Shown here piece by piece: positions 37,992-47,130 of a stretch of DNA of 64,000 nt. The notes beneath the pieces are model-generated. The model saw nothing but the letters and a program-made list of their open reading frames with translations, made no database searches and was not told where the DNA came from. Within the stretch, counting starts at the first letter, position 1. Every line of letters starts with the position of its first letter. The stretch is from NCBI RefSeq assembly GCF_014274465.1, contig NZ_CP060394.1:2666001-2730000 (forward strand), given 5' to 3'. The position numbers and the translations under genes are program-made. This DNA is from Alloacidobacterium dinghuense (GTDB taxonomy: Bacteria > Acidobacteriota > Terriglobia > Terriglobales > Acidobacteriaceae).

Positions 37992-38174
37992 ATGGCAAAA
38001 AGGACAACGAGAGTGGCAGATTCGAAAGTAGCTCGCGGTGAACGCATGACAACTGGAAAGGGGTGGAGGCTAGTGGGCCCGACTGAGCGTGCTTTCAAAG
38101 CAACCCTCATAAAAAGGCTGACAATTGGCGACGAGAGTATCGCGATCTTTCGTGTGCTGCCACATCCTGACTGA
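37992..38174 (+). CDS. Small basic hypothetical protein
   Basis: A 60-residue protein, strongly basic (Lys/Arg-rich N-terminus: MAKRTTRVADSKVARGER), with a GGAG ribosome site eight bases upstream of the ATG. I recognise no domain. It follows the toxin-antitoxin pair by 160 bases and converges on fadA, 12 bases away. It could be a small nucleic-acid-binding protein or part of the inserted segment. Reality of the gene rests on the ribosome site and the open frame only. Confidence 0.45.
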   Translation: MAKRTTRVADSKVARGERMTTGKGWRLVGPTERAFKATLIKRLTIGDESIAIFRVLPHPD

Positions 38175-38186
38175 ATAGATTCTGCC

Positions 38187-39371
38187 CTAGTTTAAGTTTT
38201 CAAAAATTCCGGCGGCGCCCATGCCGCCGCCTACGCACATGGTTACTAATCCATAGCGGAGGTTGCGGCGTTTCATTTCGTGCAGTAGCGTGGCCGTGAG
38301 TTTGGCTCCGGTGCAGCCTAGCGGGTGGCCTAATGCGACGGCTCCGCCGTTGACGTTGACTTTGGCGGGGTCGAGTCCGGCTTGCTGGATTACGGCCAGT
38401 GCTTGTGCCGCGAAGGCTTCGTTCAGTTCGATGAGGTCGATTTGATCGAGGGTTAATCCGGCGAGTTTCAGGGCTTTGGGGATGGCGAAGACTGGGCCGA
38501 GGCCCATTTCTTCGGGCAGGCATCCGGCGGTGGCGAAGCTGACGAATCTTGCCAGTGGCTTCAGGTTCAATGCCTCTGCTCGTTCTGATGACATGACTAT
38601 GGTGGCGGCGGCTCCGTCGGAGGTTTGCGAGGAGTTCCCCGCTGTTACGGTTCCCTTTGCGTGGAAGGCGGGCTTGAGTTTGGCTAGAGCTTCGAGCGAG
38701 GTGTCGGCGCGGGGGCCTTCGTCTCGCTTAAAGTCGCTTGTTTTGACTTCGGGCTTCGCAGGATTTTTCGTCGGTGTGGAATTTGTCACCGTAACAGGCA
38801 CAATTTCCTCCTCGAACCTGCCGGACTGGGTTGCGGCCAGCGCTTTCTCGTGGCTCTTGAGCGAGAAGGCGTCGGCCTGTTCGCGGGTGATGCCGTATTT
38901 CGCGGCTACGCGCTCGGCAGTGAGACCCATGGAGAGATAGGTGTCGGCGTAGTGCTCGACGAGCCATGGGTTCGCGCTGATCTTGCGGCCTCCCATGGAG
39001 ATCATGCTCATCGATTCGGTTCCTCCGGCGAGCATGACTTCGGCGCTTCCCGACCGGATGCGGTCGGCGGCGATGGCGATCGATTGCAGTCCGGATGAGC
39101 AGAAGCGGTTGATCGTCATGGCCGAGGCTTCGACCGGCAGTCCGGCGCGCAGGCTGGCGATGCGGGCGACGTTCATTCCCTGCTCGGCTTCGGGCATGGC
39201 GCAGCCCATGATGACGTCTTCGATCTCTTTGGGATCGAGCGCGGGGGCCTTGTCGAGCGCGCCTTTGATGGCGATGGCGGCAAGGTCGTCGGGGCGGGTG
39301 AAGGACAGCGATCCCTTGGGTGCTTTTCCGACTGCGGTGCGAACGCTGCTTACGATGACTGCATCTCTCAT
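38187..39371 (-). CDS. fadA: Acetyl-CoA C-acyltransferase (thiolase)
   Basis: A 394-residue thiolase that cleaves 3-ketoacyl-CoA in the last step of beta-oxidation. The active-site Cys is in [10 protein letters not shown] near residue 90, the His in [14 protein letters not shown] near 350, and the second Cys in [11 protein letters not shown] near 380. It lies between fadE and the fadN-like gene on the minus strand, which supports a degradative rather than acetoacetyl-CoA-forming role. The gap to the next upstream gene (39372-39689) is filled by dispersed repeats, so co-transcription is unsure. Confidence 0.95.
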   Translation of the reverse strand: MRDAVIVSSVRTAVGKAPKGSLSFTRPDDLAAIAIKGALDKAPALDPKEIEDVIMGCAMPEAEQGMNVARIASLRAGLPVEASAMTINRFCSSGLQSIAIAADRIRSGSAEVMLAGGTESMSMISMGGRKISANPWLVEHYADTYLSMGLTAERVAAKYGITREQADAFSLKSHEKALAATQSGRFEEEIVPVTVTNSTPTKNPAKPEVKTSDFKRDEGPRADTSLEALAKLKPAFHAKGTVTAGNSSQTSDGAAATIVMSSERAEALNLKPLARFVSFATAGCLPEEMGLGPVFAIPKALKLAGLTLDQIDLIELNEAFAAQALAVIQQAGLDPAKVNVNGGAVALGHPLGCTGAKLTATLLHEMKRRNLRYGLVTMCVGGGMGAAGIFENLN

Positions 39372-39407
39372 TTTCGGTTTACCTCTGGTCCCTTGCTTTT
39401 AGAGGAA

Positions 39408-39545
39408 CCGGGGCTGAAGCCCCTGCGTTCCCCGTTACTCTATTCACCGGGCTAAAGCCCGGTGCTTCTACCTAAACAATTGTCCGCCGTCTTTGACGGC
39501 GGTCGAATCGGCCCATGTTAGCTGCGCGAACATGGGGCACCCGAC
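39408..39545. repeat. Cluster of dispersed palindromic repeats
   Basis: Contains CCGGGGCTGAAGCCCCTGCG, then TTCACCGG-GCTAAAGC-CCGGTGCTTCTACC (family of 30825-30854), an inverted GTCCGCCGTC / GACGGCGG hairpin, and a partial ATGGGGCACCC end. An 81-codon open frame here is rejected as noncoding. The whole 39372-39689 gap holds repeats only. Confidence 0.6.
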
Positions 39546-39622
39546 CTCTACCTGAAAATCGGTTCGCCCTAAGGCCATCATCATTGGTGAGCGTGAAGAA
39601 TCTACCCAAGCTCAGATCGTTG

Positions 39623-39666
39623 AGATCCTTCGTCCCCTTCGCATAGCTCAGGGTCCTCAGGATGAC
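39623..39666 (-). repeat. GTCATCCTGAG-family repeat, inverted copy
   Basis: Reads AGATCCTTCG at the left and CTCAGGATGAC at the right on the plus strand, i.e. the reverse complement of the element at 8695-8720. Confidence 0.6.
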
Positions 39667-39689
39667 GACGTATATAGCAATGTTGATCA

Positions 39690-40268
39690 TCATTCGCTTC
39701 CTGCCAGGGTCATCCACGTGCCGTTCTTGAAGTAGTGGATGACGGACGATTTTTCGATGTGTGCGTCTCTGATCCCGTCGTGATCGAAGGGGCCATAGGT
39801 TTTGTTGGCAATGACTTCTGCAATGCTGCTGGGCGATGCCGGATCGATGCCCCGGGCGTAGCCGAGCATGTTGGTTTCGTTATGCGGATCAGCGGTGTCG
39901 GTGTCGAGTTGCGCTGCGAGTTCCGCGGGCTTCGACGCCGAGCCTGACCAATAGATGAGCAGGGTGCTGGTGCCGTTTTGCGAGCAGAGTGCGGCCCAGT
40001 CGGACGTGCCTTTCTCTCGAAATGCTCCGCGAATGACGTTCTCAGGGGTACGTGCTTCGTAGCTCTGCGGGATCAGGCAGTGGCGCCTTTCCAAATCGCT
40101 GCGAATCGCTGCCGGGAGTTCGGTAAATGACGTCGGCGGAAGCATGCGAAAGGCATAGGACTGATCGCCGATGTGTCCGTGCAATACGTGTTCCCCTTCC
40201 TGCGCGCCAGCGAACAGCGGTGCGGCGAGGAGCACCATCCAAACAAGGACCTTGGGTGTTGTTGTCAT
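39690..40268 (-). CDS. Secreted hypothetical protein within the fad region
   Basis: A 192-residue protein with a signal peptide (residues 1-22: VWMVLLAAPLFAGAQ). The mature part has two Cys (residues about 64 and 94) that may form a disulfide in the periplasm. It shows no motif I recognise. It lies between fadA and the fadN-like gene on the same strand, where Bacillus fadNAE has nothing, and is flanked on both sides by dispersed repeats. A role in fatty acid use is not shown by the sequence. Confidence 0.7.
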   Translation of the reverse strand: MTTTPKVLVWMVLLAAPLFAGAQEGEHVLHGHIGDQSYAFRMLPPTSFTELPAAIRSDLERRHCLIPQSYEARTPENVIRGAFREKGTSDWAALCSQNGTSTLLIYWSGSASKPAELAAQLDTDTADPHNETNMLGYARGIDPASPSSIAEVIANKTYGPFDHDGIRDAHIEKSSVIHYFKNGTWMTLAGSE

Positions 40269-40325
40269 CTAGATACCTTTCGAGCCTTGCGTATCTCAAT
40301 GACTTTGCCCCAACTCATGGCGCTG

Positions 40326-40357
40326 AGATCCTTCGTCACTTCGCTCCTCAGGATGAC
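40326..40357 (-). repeat. GTCATCCTGAG-family repeat, inverted copy
   Basis: Reads AGATCCTTCGTCACTTCG then CTCCTCAGGATGAC on the plus strand, the reverse complement of the 8695-8720 family. It lies in the 114-base gap between the fadN-like gene and the secreted hypothetical. Confidence 0.65.
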
Positions 40358-40382
40358 GCCTTCTCTAACCAGTTATTAGACA

Positions 40383-42863
40383 TCAATTCCGCAACGGCTT
40401 TCCCGTCTTCAATGTGAAGGCGATGCGTTCCTGCGTTTTGCGCTCGCCGCAAAGTGAGACGAAGGCCTCGCGTTCGAGATCGAGCAGGTATTGCTCGGTG
40501 ATGAATGTTCCCGGGGTGACGCTGCCTCCGCAGAGAATGCGGATGATGTGGTGGCCGATTTTTGCGTCGTGGTCGCTGATGTATTCGGCCTGGCGCATGA
40601 GGTGCACGCCTAGCTTGAGAGTTGCGCCGACCTGGTCGCCGGGCACCGGGATCTGCGTTCGCTGCGTGGGCGCGGCGTAGCCGTTTTCGGCGAGGTAAAC
40701 GGCGGTCTCGCACGCGTCAAGCAAAAGACGTTCACGGTTGAGCGTAATTTTGTCGGAAGGCTTCAGCAGGTCGAGGCCACGGGCTTCTGCCGCGGACATT
40801 GAGACTTTTGCCATGCCGATGGTTTCGAAGCGCTGCTTCAAAGCCTCCTGCAATTCGCCGGAGAAGGCAAATTGGCGCGGCGACTCTATTGGACTGATAC
40901 CGGATTCAATGGCTGCGGCGTCGATGGCGTGCAGCGCCATTTCTTTCGTGCCGCCTCCTGCAGGTACGAGACCCACTCCGGCTTCGACGAGGCCCATGTA
41001 GAGTTCGGCGCCGGGCTGGCGGGCTGCAGCGTGCAAAGAGATTTCGACGCCGCCGCCGAGGCAGAGATTGAAGGGTGCGGCAACGACGGGGCGCGGGCAG
41101 AATTTGATCGTCGATGTCATGCGCTGGAAGGCGCGGACGGCGAGATCGACTTCATCCCAGTCGCCTTCCTGCATGGCGAGCAGTAGTTGCATTAGATTGG
41201 CGCCGACGGAGAAGTCGGACGCGTCGCCGGTGATGACAAAGCCGCGGAAGTTGCGGACGTGCTCGCTGTCAGGGTGCAGCGTTTGCGTAATGAGCGAAAC
41301 AATGTCGTCGCCGATGGCGTTTTTCTTCGAGTGCAGTTCTATACACGCAACCCCCTCGCCGATGTCGACGAGCGATGCGCCTGCGTTTTTGCGGATGACT
41401 CCGTTGCTGCGTTTGAAGGCGGCGACATTGGCGATGCCTTCTGGTTGGTGCACTGGCTGGTAGCTGCGCTTCGTTGTGTTGAATTCGGTGCGGGTGCCTG
41501 CGGCGTCGCTGTACCAGCTTGTCTTTCCGGATGCGAGAAGCGCTTCTACCTGCGGGCTGATGTGTTCGCTGCGCGTGCGCAGGCGCTCGACGCTTTGCGG
41601 CACGCCGACGGCGTCCCACATTTCGAAGGGGCCGAGTTCCCAGTTGAAGCCGGTGCGCATGGCGCGGTCGATGGAACTGATGTCGTCGGCGATTTCGGGC
41701 AGGCAGTCAGCGGCGTAGTTCCAGATACGGGTGAGAAGCGTCCACTGGAATTGGCTGGCTTTGTCTTTACTCGAATTGGGGCCGGGGCCGTTGCCGATGA
41801 GCAGTTGCAGGCGCTCGGGCAGAGTCTCGGCGTTCTTTGCCATTTCGAGTGAGGGAAATTTCGTGCGCTGCGCGGGGCGGTAGTCGAGAGTTTTCCAGTC
41901 GAGCGCTTGGCGATTATTTTTGGGGTCGGGCGCGTCGGGGATTTTTTTGTAGAAGCCCTGCCCTGTCTTATCGCCGAGCCATTTGCGCTCGAGCATGGTT
42001 TCGATGAACGCCGGTAGTTTTGTTACGACTGCATCTTCGGCTTTGGTGCTGGAAAAGTTTCTGGCAACGTGGCCAAGCACGTCGATGCCGACCATGTCGG
42101 CGAGGCGGAAGGTTCCGGTGCGCGGCCAGCCGATGCTCGAACCGGTGAGGGCGTCCACGTCTTCGATGGTGAGGTCGAGTTCCTGCATCAGCGCGGTCGC
42201 GGTGAGCATGGCGAAGACGCCGATGCGGTTGGCGATGAAATTTGGCGTGTCGTGCGCGTAGACGATGGCTTTGCCGAGGCGACGATCGGCGAAGTCGGCG
42301 ATGGCCGCGATGGCCTGCGCGTTCACTTCCGGCGTGCGGATGATTTCGAGCAGGCGCATGTAGCGCGGCGGGTTGAAGAAGTGCGTGCCGAACCAGCGGC
42401 TGCGGAAGTCGGCTGGCATTTTTGCGACGATGGACGCGATGGGGAGGCCGCTGGTGTTGGTCGTCACAATGGTGTCGTGGCGCAGGTACGGAGCGATTTT
42501 TTCGAGCAGCGCCTGTTTGATGGCGAGGTCTTCGGTGACGGCTTCGATGATCCAGTCGCAGGATTTGAGTTGAGCGAGGTCGTCTTCAAAGTTGCCTGCG
42601 GTGATGAGGCCGGCGCTGGATTTGTCGTAGAAGGCGGCTGGCTTCGATTTGAGCAGCGCCTGCAATGCCTGCTGCGCGATGCGGCTACGGCCTGCTGGGT
42701 CGGCGTCTTTGGGAACAATATCGAGCAGCACGACGGGGAGTCCTGCGTTGGCGAGATGCGCGGCGATGCGCGAGCCCATGGTGCCTGCTCCCAGGACGGC
42801 GCAGCGGCGGATGAGAGGGACGGTGGCAACGGTTGCGGGCGCGTCGGCGAGAGCGGTGCTCAT
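40383..42863 (-). CDS. fadN: 3-hydroxyacyl-CoA dehydrogenase/enoyl-CoA hydratase fusion (FadN-like)
   Basis: An 826-residue bifunctional beta-oxidation enzyme, hydrating enoyl-CoA and oxidising 3-hydroxyacyl-CoA with NAD. The dehydrogenase half comes first (GAGTMGSRIAAHLANAG near residue 24; the family motif THFFNPPRYMRLLE near 160; second helical domain to about 470). The hydratase/crotonase half follows (about 490-700, with GLVEAGVGLVPAGGG). This order matches Bacillus FadN, not E. coli FadB, where the hydratase comes first. It heads the minus-strand fad set. The symbol is assigned by architecture and gene order. Confidence 0.9.
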   Translation of the reverse strand: MSTALADAPATVATVPLIRRCAVLGAGTMGSRIAAHLANAGLPVVLLDIVPKDADPAGRSRIAQQALQALLKSKPAAFYDKSSAGLITAGNFEDDLAQLKSCDWIIEAVTEDLAIKQALLEKIAPYLRHDTIVTTNTSGLPIASIVAKMPADFRSRWFGTHFFNPPRYMRLLEIIRTPEVNAQAIAAIADFADRRLGKAIVYAHDTPNFIANRIGVFAMLTATALMQELDLTIEDVDALTGSSIGWPRTGTFRLADMVGIDVLGHVARNFSSTKAEDAVVTKLPAFIETMLERKWLGDKTGQGFYKKIPDAPDPKNNRQALDWKTLDYRPAQRTKFPSLEMAKNAETLPERLQLLIGNGPGPNSSKDKASQFQWTLLTRIWNYAADCLPEIADDISSIDRAMRTGFNWELGPFEMWDAVGVPQSVERLRTRSEHISPQVEALLASGKTSWYSDAAGTRTEFNTTKRSYQPVHQPEGIANVAAFKRSNGVIRKNAGASLVDIGEGVACIELHSKKNAIGDDIVSLITQTLHPDSEHVRNFRGFVITGDASDFSVGANLMQLLLAMQEGDWDEVDLAVRAFQRMTSTIKFCPRPVVAAPFNLCLGGGVEISLHAAARQPGAELYMGLVEAGVGLVPAGGGTKEMALHAIDAAAIESGISPIESPRQFAFSGELQEALKQRFETIGMAKVSMSAAEARGLDLLKPSDKITLNRERLLLDACETAVYLAENGYAAPTQRTQIPVPGDQVGATLKLGVHLMRQAEYISDHDAKIGHHIIRILCGGSVTPGTFITEQYLLDLEREAFVSLCGERKTQERIAFTLKTGKPLRN

Positions 42864-43001
42864 TCTTAAAGCTCCTTACGGGGGGAGCATATCGGGCGCG
42901 TCTGGCTTTGCGCAAGTGACCGGCGGATGCGCGAATTCTAACGGCTGCAGCCGAAGATTCCTGCATCTAACTGCACACTGCTCTTTGCTAGGACGAACGC
43001 G

Positions 43002-43982
43002 GTGAGATTCAACATTTCAGTTCTATGCCTGTGGCTGGTTGCGAGTGCATCCGTGTGCGCGGCGCAGGCGGCCAAGGGAACTCCGGCTTTGCCTCATGGA
43101 ACGATCTACATCGAAGCCCAAAACATGTCGTTCTCGTTGATCGATGATGTGACGCTGACAGTGAAGCGCATGAACGGATTTCTTATCCCGCGGCCGGGCA
43201 AGATTGTGTCGCTCGACGATAAGAAGTCGTTCACGATGCAGATTGAGAATGCGAAGACTTACCTGTCGGCGGAGAACCTGTCACTGCTGCTGAATGCCTA
43301 CATCCTGCCGCATGCCAAGACATCGATTCACGATGTTACGGTGCATTTTGAAGATCAGACGCTGGTGGTGAAGGGATCGGTGAAGAAAGGCCTGAATGTG
43401 CCGTTTGAGGGCAAAGGCACGCTGAGCGTGACGCCCGAGGGCGGCCTGAAACTTCACTTTACGGATGTCAAGGCAGCGGGCGTGCTCAAGAAGGGATTGC
43501 TCGATGCGCTTGGGATTACGCTTGCGAGCGTGGCGCAGCCGAAGCATCAGCCCAGCTTTCAGATTCAGGGCGATGACCTGATTGTGTCAGTGGACAGGTT
43601 GTTTCCGCCGCCGCATGTGGGGGGCAAGCTGACGTCGGTCGAGATCGATGGCGATCAACTGGTGGAAATCTTTGGACAGCCGAATCCGGTGCTCAAGCCG
43701 GTTCCGGTTGCCGCGGACGGCTATGTCTATTTCCGGGGCGGGACCGTTGTCTTTGGAAAGCTCACGATGAAGGATGTCGACCTGGAGATAGTGAACAAGG
43801 ACAAGACTGCGCTCTTCAATTTCTCGCTCGACCACTACCGCGAGCAACTGGAGGCGGGATATTCGAAATCGCTGCCGAATCTAGGTCTCGTCGTCTATGT
43901 CGCGGACTACTCCACGATCGCTCCCAAGAAAGAAACCGGCGCCGTTCCGAAGAAGGAGCCGGAGGTTTCACAGAACAAATAG
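43002..43982 (+). CDS. Secreted hypothetical protein
   Basis: A 326-residue exported protein starting at GTG with AGGA eight bases upstream. Residues 1-20 form a signal peptide (ASVCAAQ). The mature part is rich in beta strands, with repeats of the pattern VTVHFEDQTLVVKGSVKKG and LKLHFTDVKAAG. This resembles periplasmic lipid-binding proteins in style, but I cannot assign a family. The C-terminus is a Lys/Pro-rich tail. It is divergent from the fadN-like gene across 138 bases and 73 bases upstream of the M16 pair. Confidence 0.75.
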   Translation: MRFNISVLCLWLVASASVCAAQAAKGTPALPHGTIYIEAQNMSFSLIDDVTLTVKRMNGFLIPRPGKIVSLDDKKSFTMQIENAKTYLSAENLSLLLNAYILPHAKTSIHDVTVHFEDQTLVVKGSVKKGLNVPFEGKGTLSVTPEGGLKLHFTDVKAAGVLKKGLLDALGITLASVAQPKHQPSFQIQGDDLIVSVDRLFPPPHVGGKLTSVEIDGDQLVEIFGQPNPVLKPVPVAADGYVYFRGGTVVFGKLTMKDVDLEIVNKDKTALFNFSLDHYREQLEAGYSKSLPNLGLVVYVADYSTIAPKKETGAVPKKEPEVSQNK

Positions 43983-44055
43983 AACGGATTGCAGGGTTTG
44001 ACACTCGCACGCGAGGTGGATAGCGTCAGAGTTACGCTGTCATTTGCGAGGAGCA

Positions 44056-45591
44056 ATGAAACTCTTTTCCACTTTGCGTCTAGCTGCCCTGGTGTGCGTC
44101 CTGGCCGTCGTCGCGCATGCTCAGGATTTATCCAGCTTTGAGAAACGCACTACGACAAAAGTCCTGCCAAACGGGATGACACTAATCATCTGCGAGCGGC
44201 CGGAGGCCCCGGTCTTTTCTTATTTCACGATTGTGGATGCGGGGGATGCGAACGATCCCGGCGGCCAATCGGGGATTGCGCACATGTTTGAGCACCTCGC
44301 CTTCAAGGGAACGAAGGACATTGGAACCACCGATTATGCCGCGGAGAAGGTTGCGCTCGACAAGGTGGAGCAGACGTATGCGGCCTACGACGAGGAATTT
44401 CGCAAGCGGGTGGGGCGCGACGAGGAAAAACTGAAGTCGCTGCACGAGGCCTTCGTACAGGCGCAGGCTGAGGCGCAGAAGTATGTCATTCCGAATCAAT
44501 TCACGGAGATTGCCGAGTCCAATGGCGCGGCGGGCTTGAATGCGCAGACGAGTCTCGATGACACGCAGTACTACTGGAGCATGCCGTCGAACCGGCTTCA
44601 GTTGTGGGCCTACATGGAGAGCGACCGTATCGGCAATCCCGTACCCCGTGAGTTCTACAAAGAGCGCGATGTGGTGATGGAAGAACGCCGCATGCGGACG
44701 GATTCGAATCCGATTGGGCGGATGGTGGAGCAGTTTCTGGCAACGGCGTATGTCGCCCATCCGTATCACCGTCCGGGCGTGGGCTGGATGAGCGAGTTGA
44801 GCCAGATTTCCGCGACCGAGGCTGACGCTTTTCACAAAAAATACTATGTTCCGTCAAATATCGTGATCGCGGTGGTAGGCGATGTGAAGGCCGACGAAGC
44901 GATGCCGATGCTGGAGAAATATTTTGGCGCGATTCCGGCAGGGCCGAAGCCAGAGGCGATGAGCACAGTTGAGCCTCCACAGGTAGCGGAAAAAGCGATC
45001 ACTCTCAAGGAACAGTCGCAGCCGCTTTATCTTGAGGGTTACCACAAGCCGGATTATCGCGATCCTGACGACGCAGTGTACGACGCGATTCAGGACATCT
45101 TCTCGAATGGGCGCACCTCGCGACTTTATCGCAGCCTGGTGCGGGACCAGCAGATTGCAGCACAGGCGGAAGGGTTCAGCGGCTTTCCCGGCGATAAGTA
45201 TCCGGGCCTCTTTGCCTTTTTCGCTGTGCCGAATCCCGGACACACACCAACCGAGATGCGGACGGCCATTCATAAAGAGATCGACAAGTTGAAGACGACT
45301 GACGTGAGCGATGATGAACTCACCATGTTCAAGACGCGTGCGCGCGCCGATCTTCTGCGCGGGCTTGGCGATAATCAAGGGCTCGCCGAGCAACTCGCGA
45401 TCTACCAGTTGCGATACGGCGACTGGCGCGAGTTGTTTAACCAATTGAAGAAGATTGATGCCGTTTCGAAGGTGGATATTCGCCGCGTGGCCAGCAAGAC
45501 ATTTGTGGATACGAATCGAACCTATGCCATGGTTGAGTTTCAGCCGCCGGCTCAGGCCGCTGCGCAGCAATCGTCAGGAGGTACGCAGTGA
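44056..45591 (+). CDS. M16 zinc metallopeptidase, active subunit
   Basis: A 511-residue exported peptidase. A signal peptide (residues 1-23) precedes the mature enzyme. The inverted zinc motif His76-x2-Glu79-His80 (HMFEH) is intact, so this subunit can cut peptides. The rest matches the two-lobed M16B fold. The ATG at 44056 follows GAGGAG and is preferred to a TTG at 44044. Its stop overlaps the start of the next M16 gene (GTGA), so the two are translationally coupled, as for active/inactive pairs that form a heterodimer. The substrate is unknown. Confidence 0.95.
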   Translation: MKLFSTLRLAALVCVLAVVAHAQDLSSFEKRTTTKVLPNGMTLIICERPEAPVFSYFTIVDAGDANDPGGQSGIAHMFEHLAFKGTKDIGTTDYAAEKVALDKVEQTYAAYDEEFRKRVGRDEEKLKSLHEAFVQAQAEAQKYVIPNQFTEIAESNGAAGLNAQTSLDDTQYYWSMPSNRLQLWAYMESDRIGNPVPREFYKERDVVMEERRMRTDSNPIGRMVEQFLATAYVAHPYHRPGVGWMSELSQISATEADAFHKKYYVPSNIVIAVVGDVKADEAMPMLEKYFGAIPAGPKPEAMSTVEPPQVAEKAITLKEQSQPLYLEGYHKPDYRDPDDAVYDAIQDIFSNGRTSRLYRSLVRDQQIAAQAEGFSGFPGDKYPGLFAFFAVPNPGHTPTEMRTAIHKEIDKLKTTDVSDDELTMFKTRARADLLRGLGDNQGLAEQLAIYQLRYGDWRELFNQLKKIDAVSKVDIRRVASKTFVDTNRTYAMVEFQPPAQAAAQQSSGGTQ

Positions 45592-47129
45592 ACCGGAGAT
45601 TTCGTACTCTGAATCGACTCAGCATGCGGCAGCCTGAACGTAAACCGCTGAAGGAAGCTGCGGGCATGCTTCTCGGCTTGACTGTCCTCGTTGCCCTGTC
45701 CACTCTCGCGCAGTCGGCGCATGCGCAGCAGCCGCAGCCATGGACGCAAATTCCGGTTCCCCCGCTGCATCCGTTTCACCCCCAGCAGCCAAAGCGCATC
45801 GAGTTGAAGAACGGGCTGGTCATCATGCTGCAGGAAGATCATGAGCTGCCGTTCATCAATGGCTTTATCGAGATGCGTGGCGGCTCGCGCGATGAGCCGG
45901 CAAACAAGGCTGGGCTGATCGATCTCTACAGCGACGCGTGGCGCACCAGCGGCACCGCGAGCAAGAATGGCGACGAGCTGGATGACCTGCTCGAAGCGAA
46001 AGCCGCGAAGGTGGAAACCGGCGGCGATACCGATTCGACTTCTCTCTCGTGGTCTTGCCTGACGAAGGACGAGGACCTGGTCTTCGGCATTGCTGTCGAT
46101 CTGCTGGAACATCCGGCATTCAAAGAAGACAAATTGATGCTCGCCAAACAGCAGGCGGCTGCGGGTATTGTCCGGCGCAACGATGACGCCAGCGCAATTG
46201 CAGGACGCGAAGCGGCGAAGCTGGTGTATGGAGCCAACAGCCCATACACGCGCGAGCCGGAACTGGCGACCATCAAGGCAGTCACGCTTGACGATCTGAA
46301 ACAGTGGCACGATAAGACCATCGTTCCAAATAACATGATCATCGGCGTGGAAGGCGACTTCGATGCAGCTCAAATGGAAAAGACGCTGCGCGCCGCATTT
46401 GAAAATCTACCACGCGGTACGCCGTGGCCCAAACCTTCTGGAGAATTTCCGGGGCCGAAGCCGGGTGTGTATATCGTCGACAAGACGGATGTGAACCAGA
46501 GCAACGTGAATATTCTCGGGATCGGCACGCTGCGGAGTAATCCGGATTATTTTGCGTTGTCGGTGATGAACGAGATTTTCTCCGGCGGCTTTGGCTCGCG
46601 CCTGTTTCAGGATGTGCGCACGAAACAGGGACTCGCCTACTCAGTCGGCGGAGGCTATGGATCGTCGTACGATCATCCGGGCATGTTCAAGGTGGGAGCG
46701 GGAACCAAGAGCGCCAGCACAATCAAGGCAACGCAGGCGATGGTGGCTGAGATCGGCGACCTGAAGACGAAACCGTTCACCGAAGAAGAACTGAAGCGAG
46801 CCAAGGACCAGGTGCTCAATTCTTTCATCTTCAATTACGACACCAAAGAGAAAGTGCTGGCTGCCGCAGCACGCCTCGAGTTCTACGGCTATCCGGCGGA
46901 TTTTCTTGAACGGTATCGTGATGGGGTGGAGCATGTGACGACGGCCGACCTTGAGCGCGTCGCGAAGAAATACATCGACACGTCGAAGCTGGCAGTCCTG
47001 ATTGTCGGCAACCAGCAGGAGTTCGGGGCGCCACTCACGGAGCTGGGCATGGGCGCGCCTCACGCAGTGGACATCACAATTCCGGGAGCGCCTCAACAGA
47101 GCCAGGGCGGCAACGAAGGAGAGCAGTAA
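45588..47129 (+). CDS. M16 peptidase-like, inactive partner subunit
   Basis: A 513-residue exported M16 protein that lacks the His-x2-Glu-His zinc motif; the equivalent place reads KAGLIDLYSDAW. The C-terminal lobe keeps the Arg/Tyr pair (DVRTKQGLAYSVGGGY near residue 350) that holds the substrate backbone in two-subunit M16 enzymes. It starts at GTG within the stop of the active subunit and has AGGAGG just upstream. It therefore looks like the binding half of a heterodimer. The next gene, glmU, starts one base after its stop. Confidence 0.93.
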   Translation: MNRRFRTLNRLSMRQPERKPLKEAAGMLLGLTVLVALSTLAQSAHAQQPQPWTQIPVPPLHPFHPQQPKRIELKNGLVIMLQEDHELPFINGFIEMRGGSRDEPANKAGLIDLYSDAWRTSGTASKNGDELDDLLEAKAAKVETGGDTDSTSLSWSCLTKDEDLVFGIAVDLLEHPAFKEDKLMLAKQQAAAGIVRRNDDASAIAGREAAKLVYGANSPYTREPELATIKAVTLDDLKQWHDKTIVPNNMIIGVEGDFDAAQMEKTLRAAFENLPRGTPWPKPSGEFPGPKPGVYIVDKTDVNQSNVNILGIGTLRSNPDYFALSVMNEIFSGGFGSRLFQDVRTKQGLAYSVGGGYGSSYDHPGMFKVGAGTKSASTIKATQAMVAEIGDLKTKPFTEEELKRAKDQVLNSFIFNYDTKEKVLAAAARLEFYGYPADFLERYRDGVEHVTTADLERVAKKYIDTSKLAVLIVGNQQEFGAPLTELGMGAPHAVDITIPGAPQQSQGGNEGEQ

Positions 47130-47130
47130 G

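Noticed and set aside
39472-39717. Minus-strand frame of 81 codons
   Set aside because: Spans two dispersed repeats, with an Arg-rich low-complexity end and no good ribosome site.
42069-42869. Plus-strand open frame of 266 codons antisense to the fadN-like gene
   Set aside because: Gly/Asp/Glu-rich shadow typical of the frame opposite a GC-rich gene.
44701-44720. GATTCGAATCC resembling a tRNA T-arm
   Set aside because: Lies inside the M16 gene and has no cloverleaf around it. No tRNA was found in the window.
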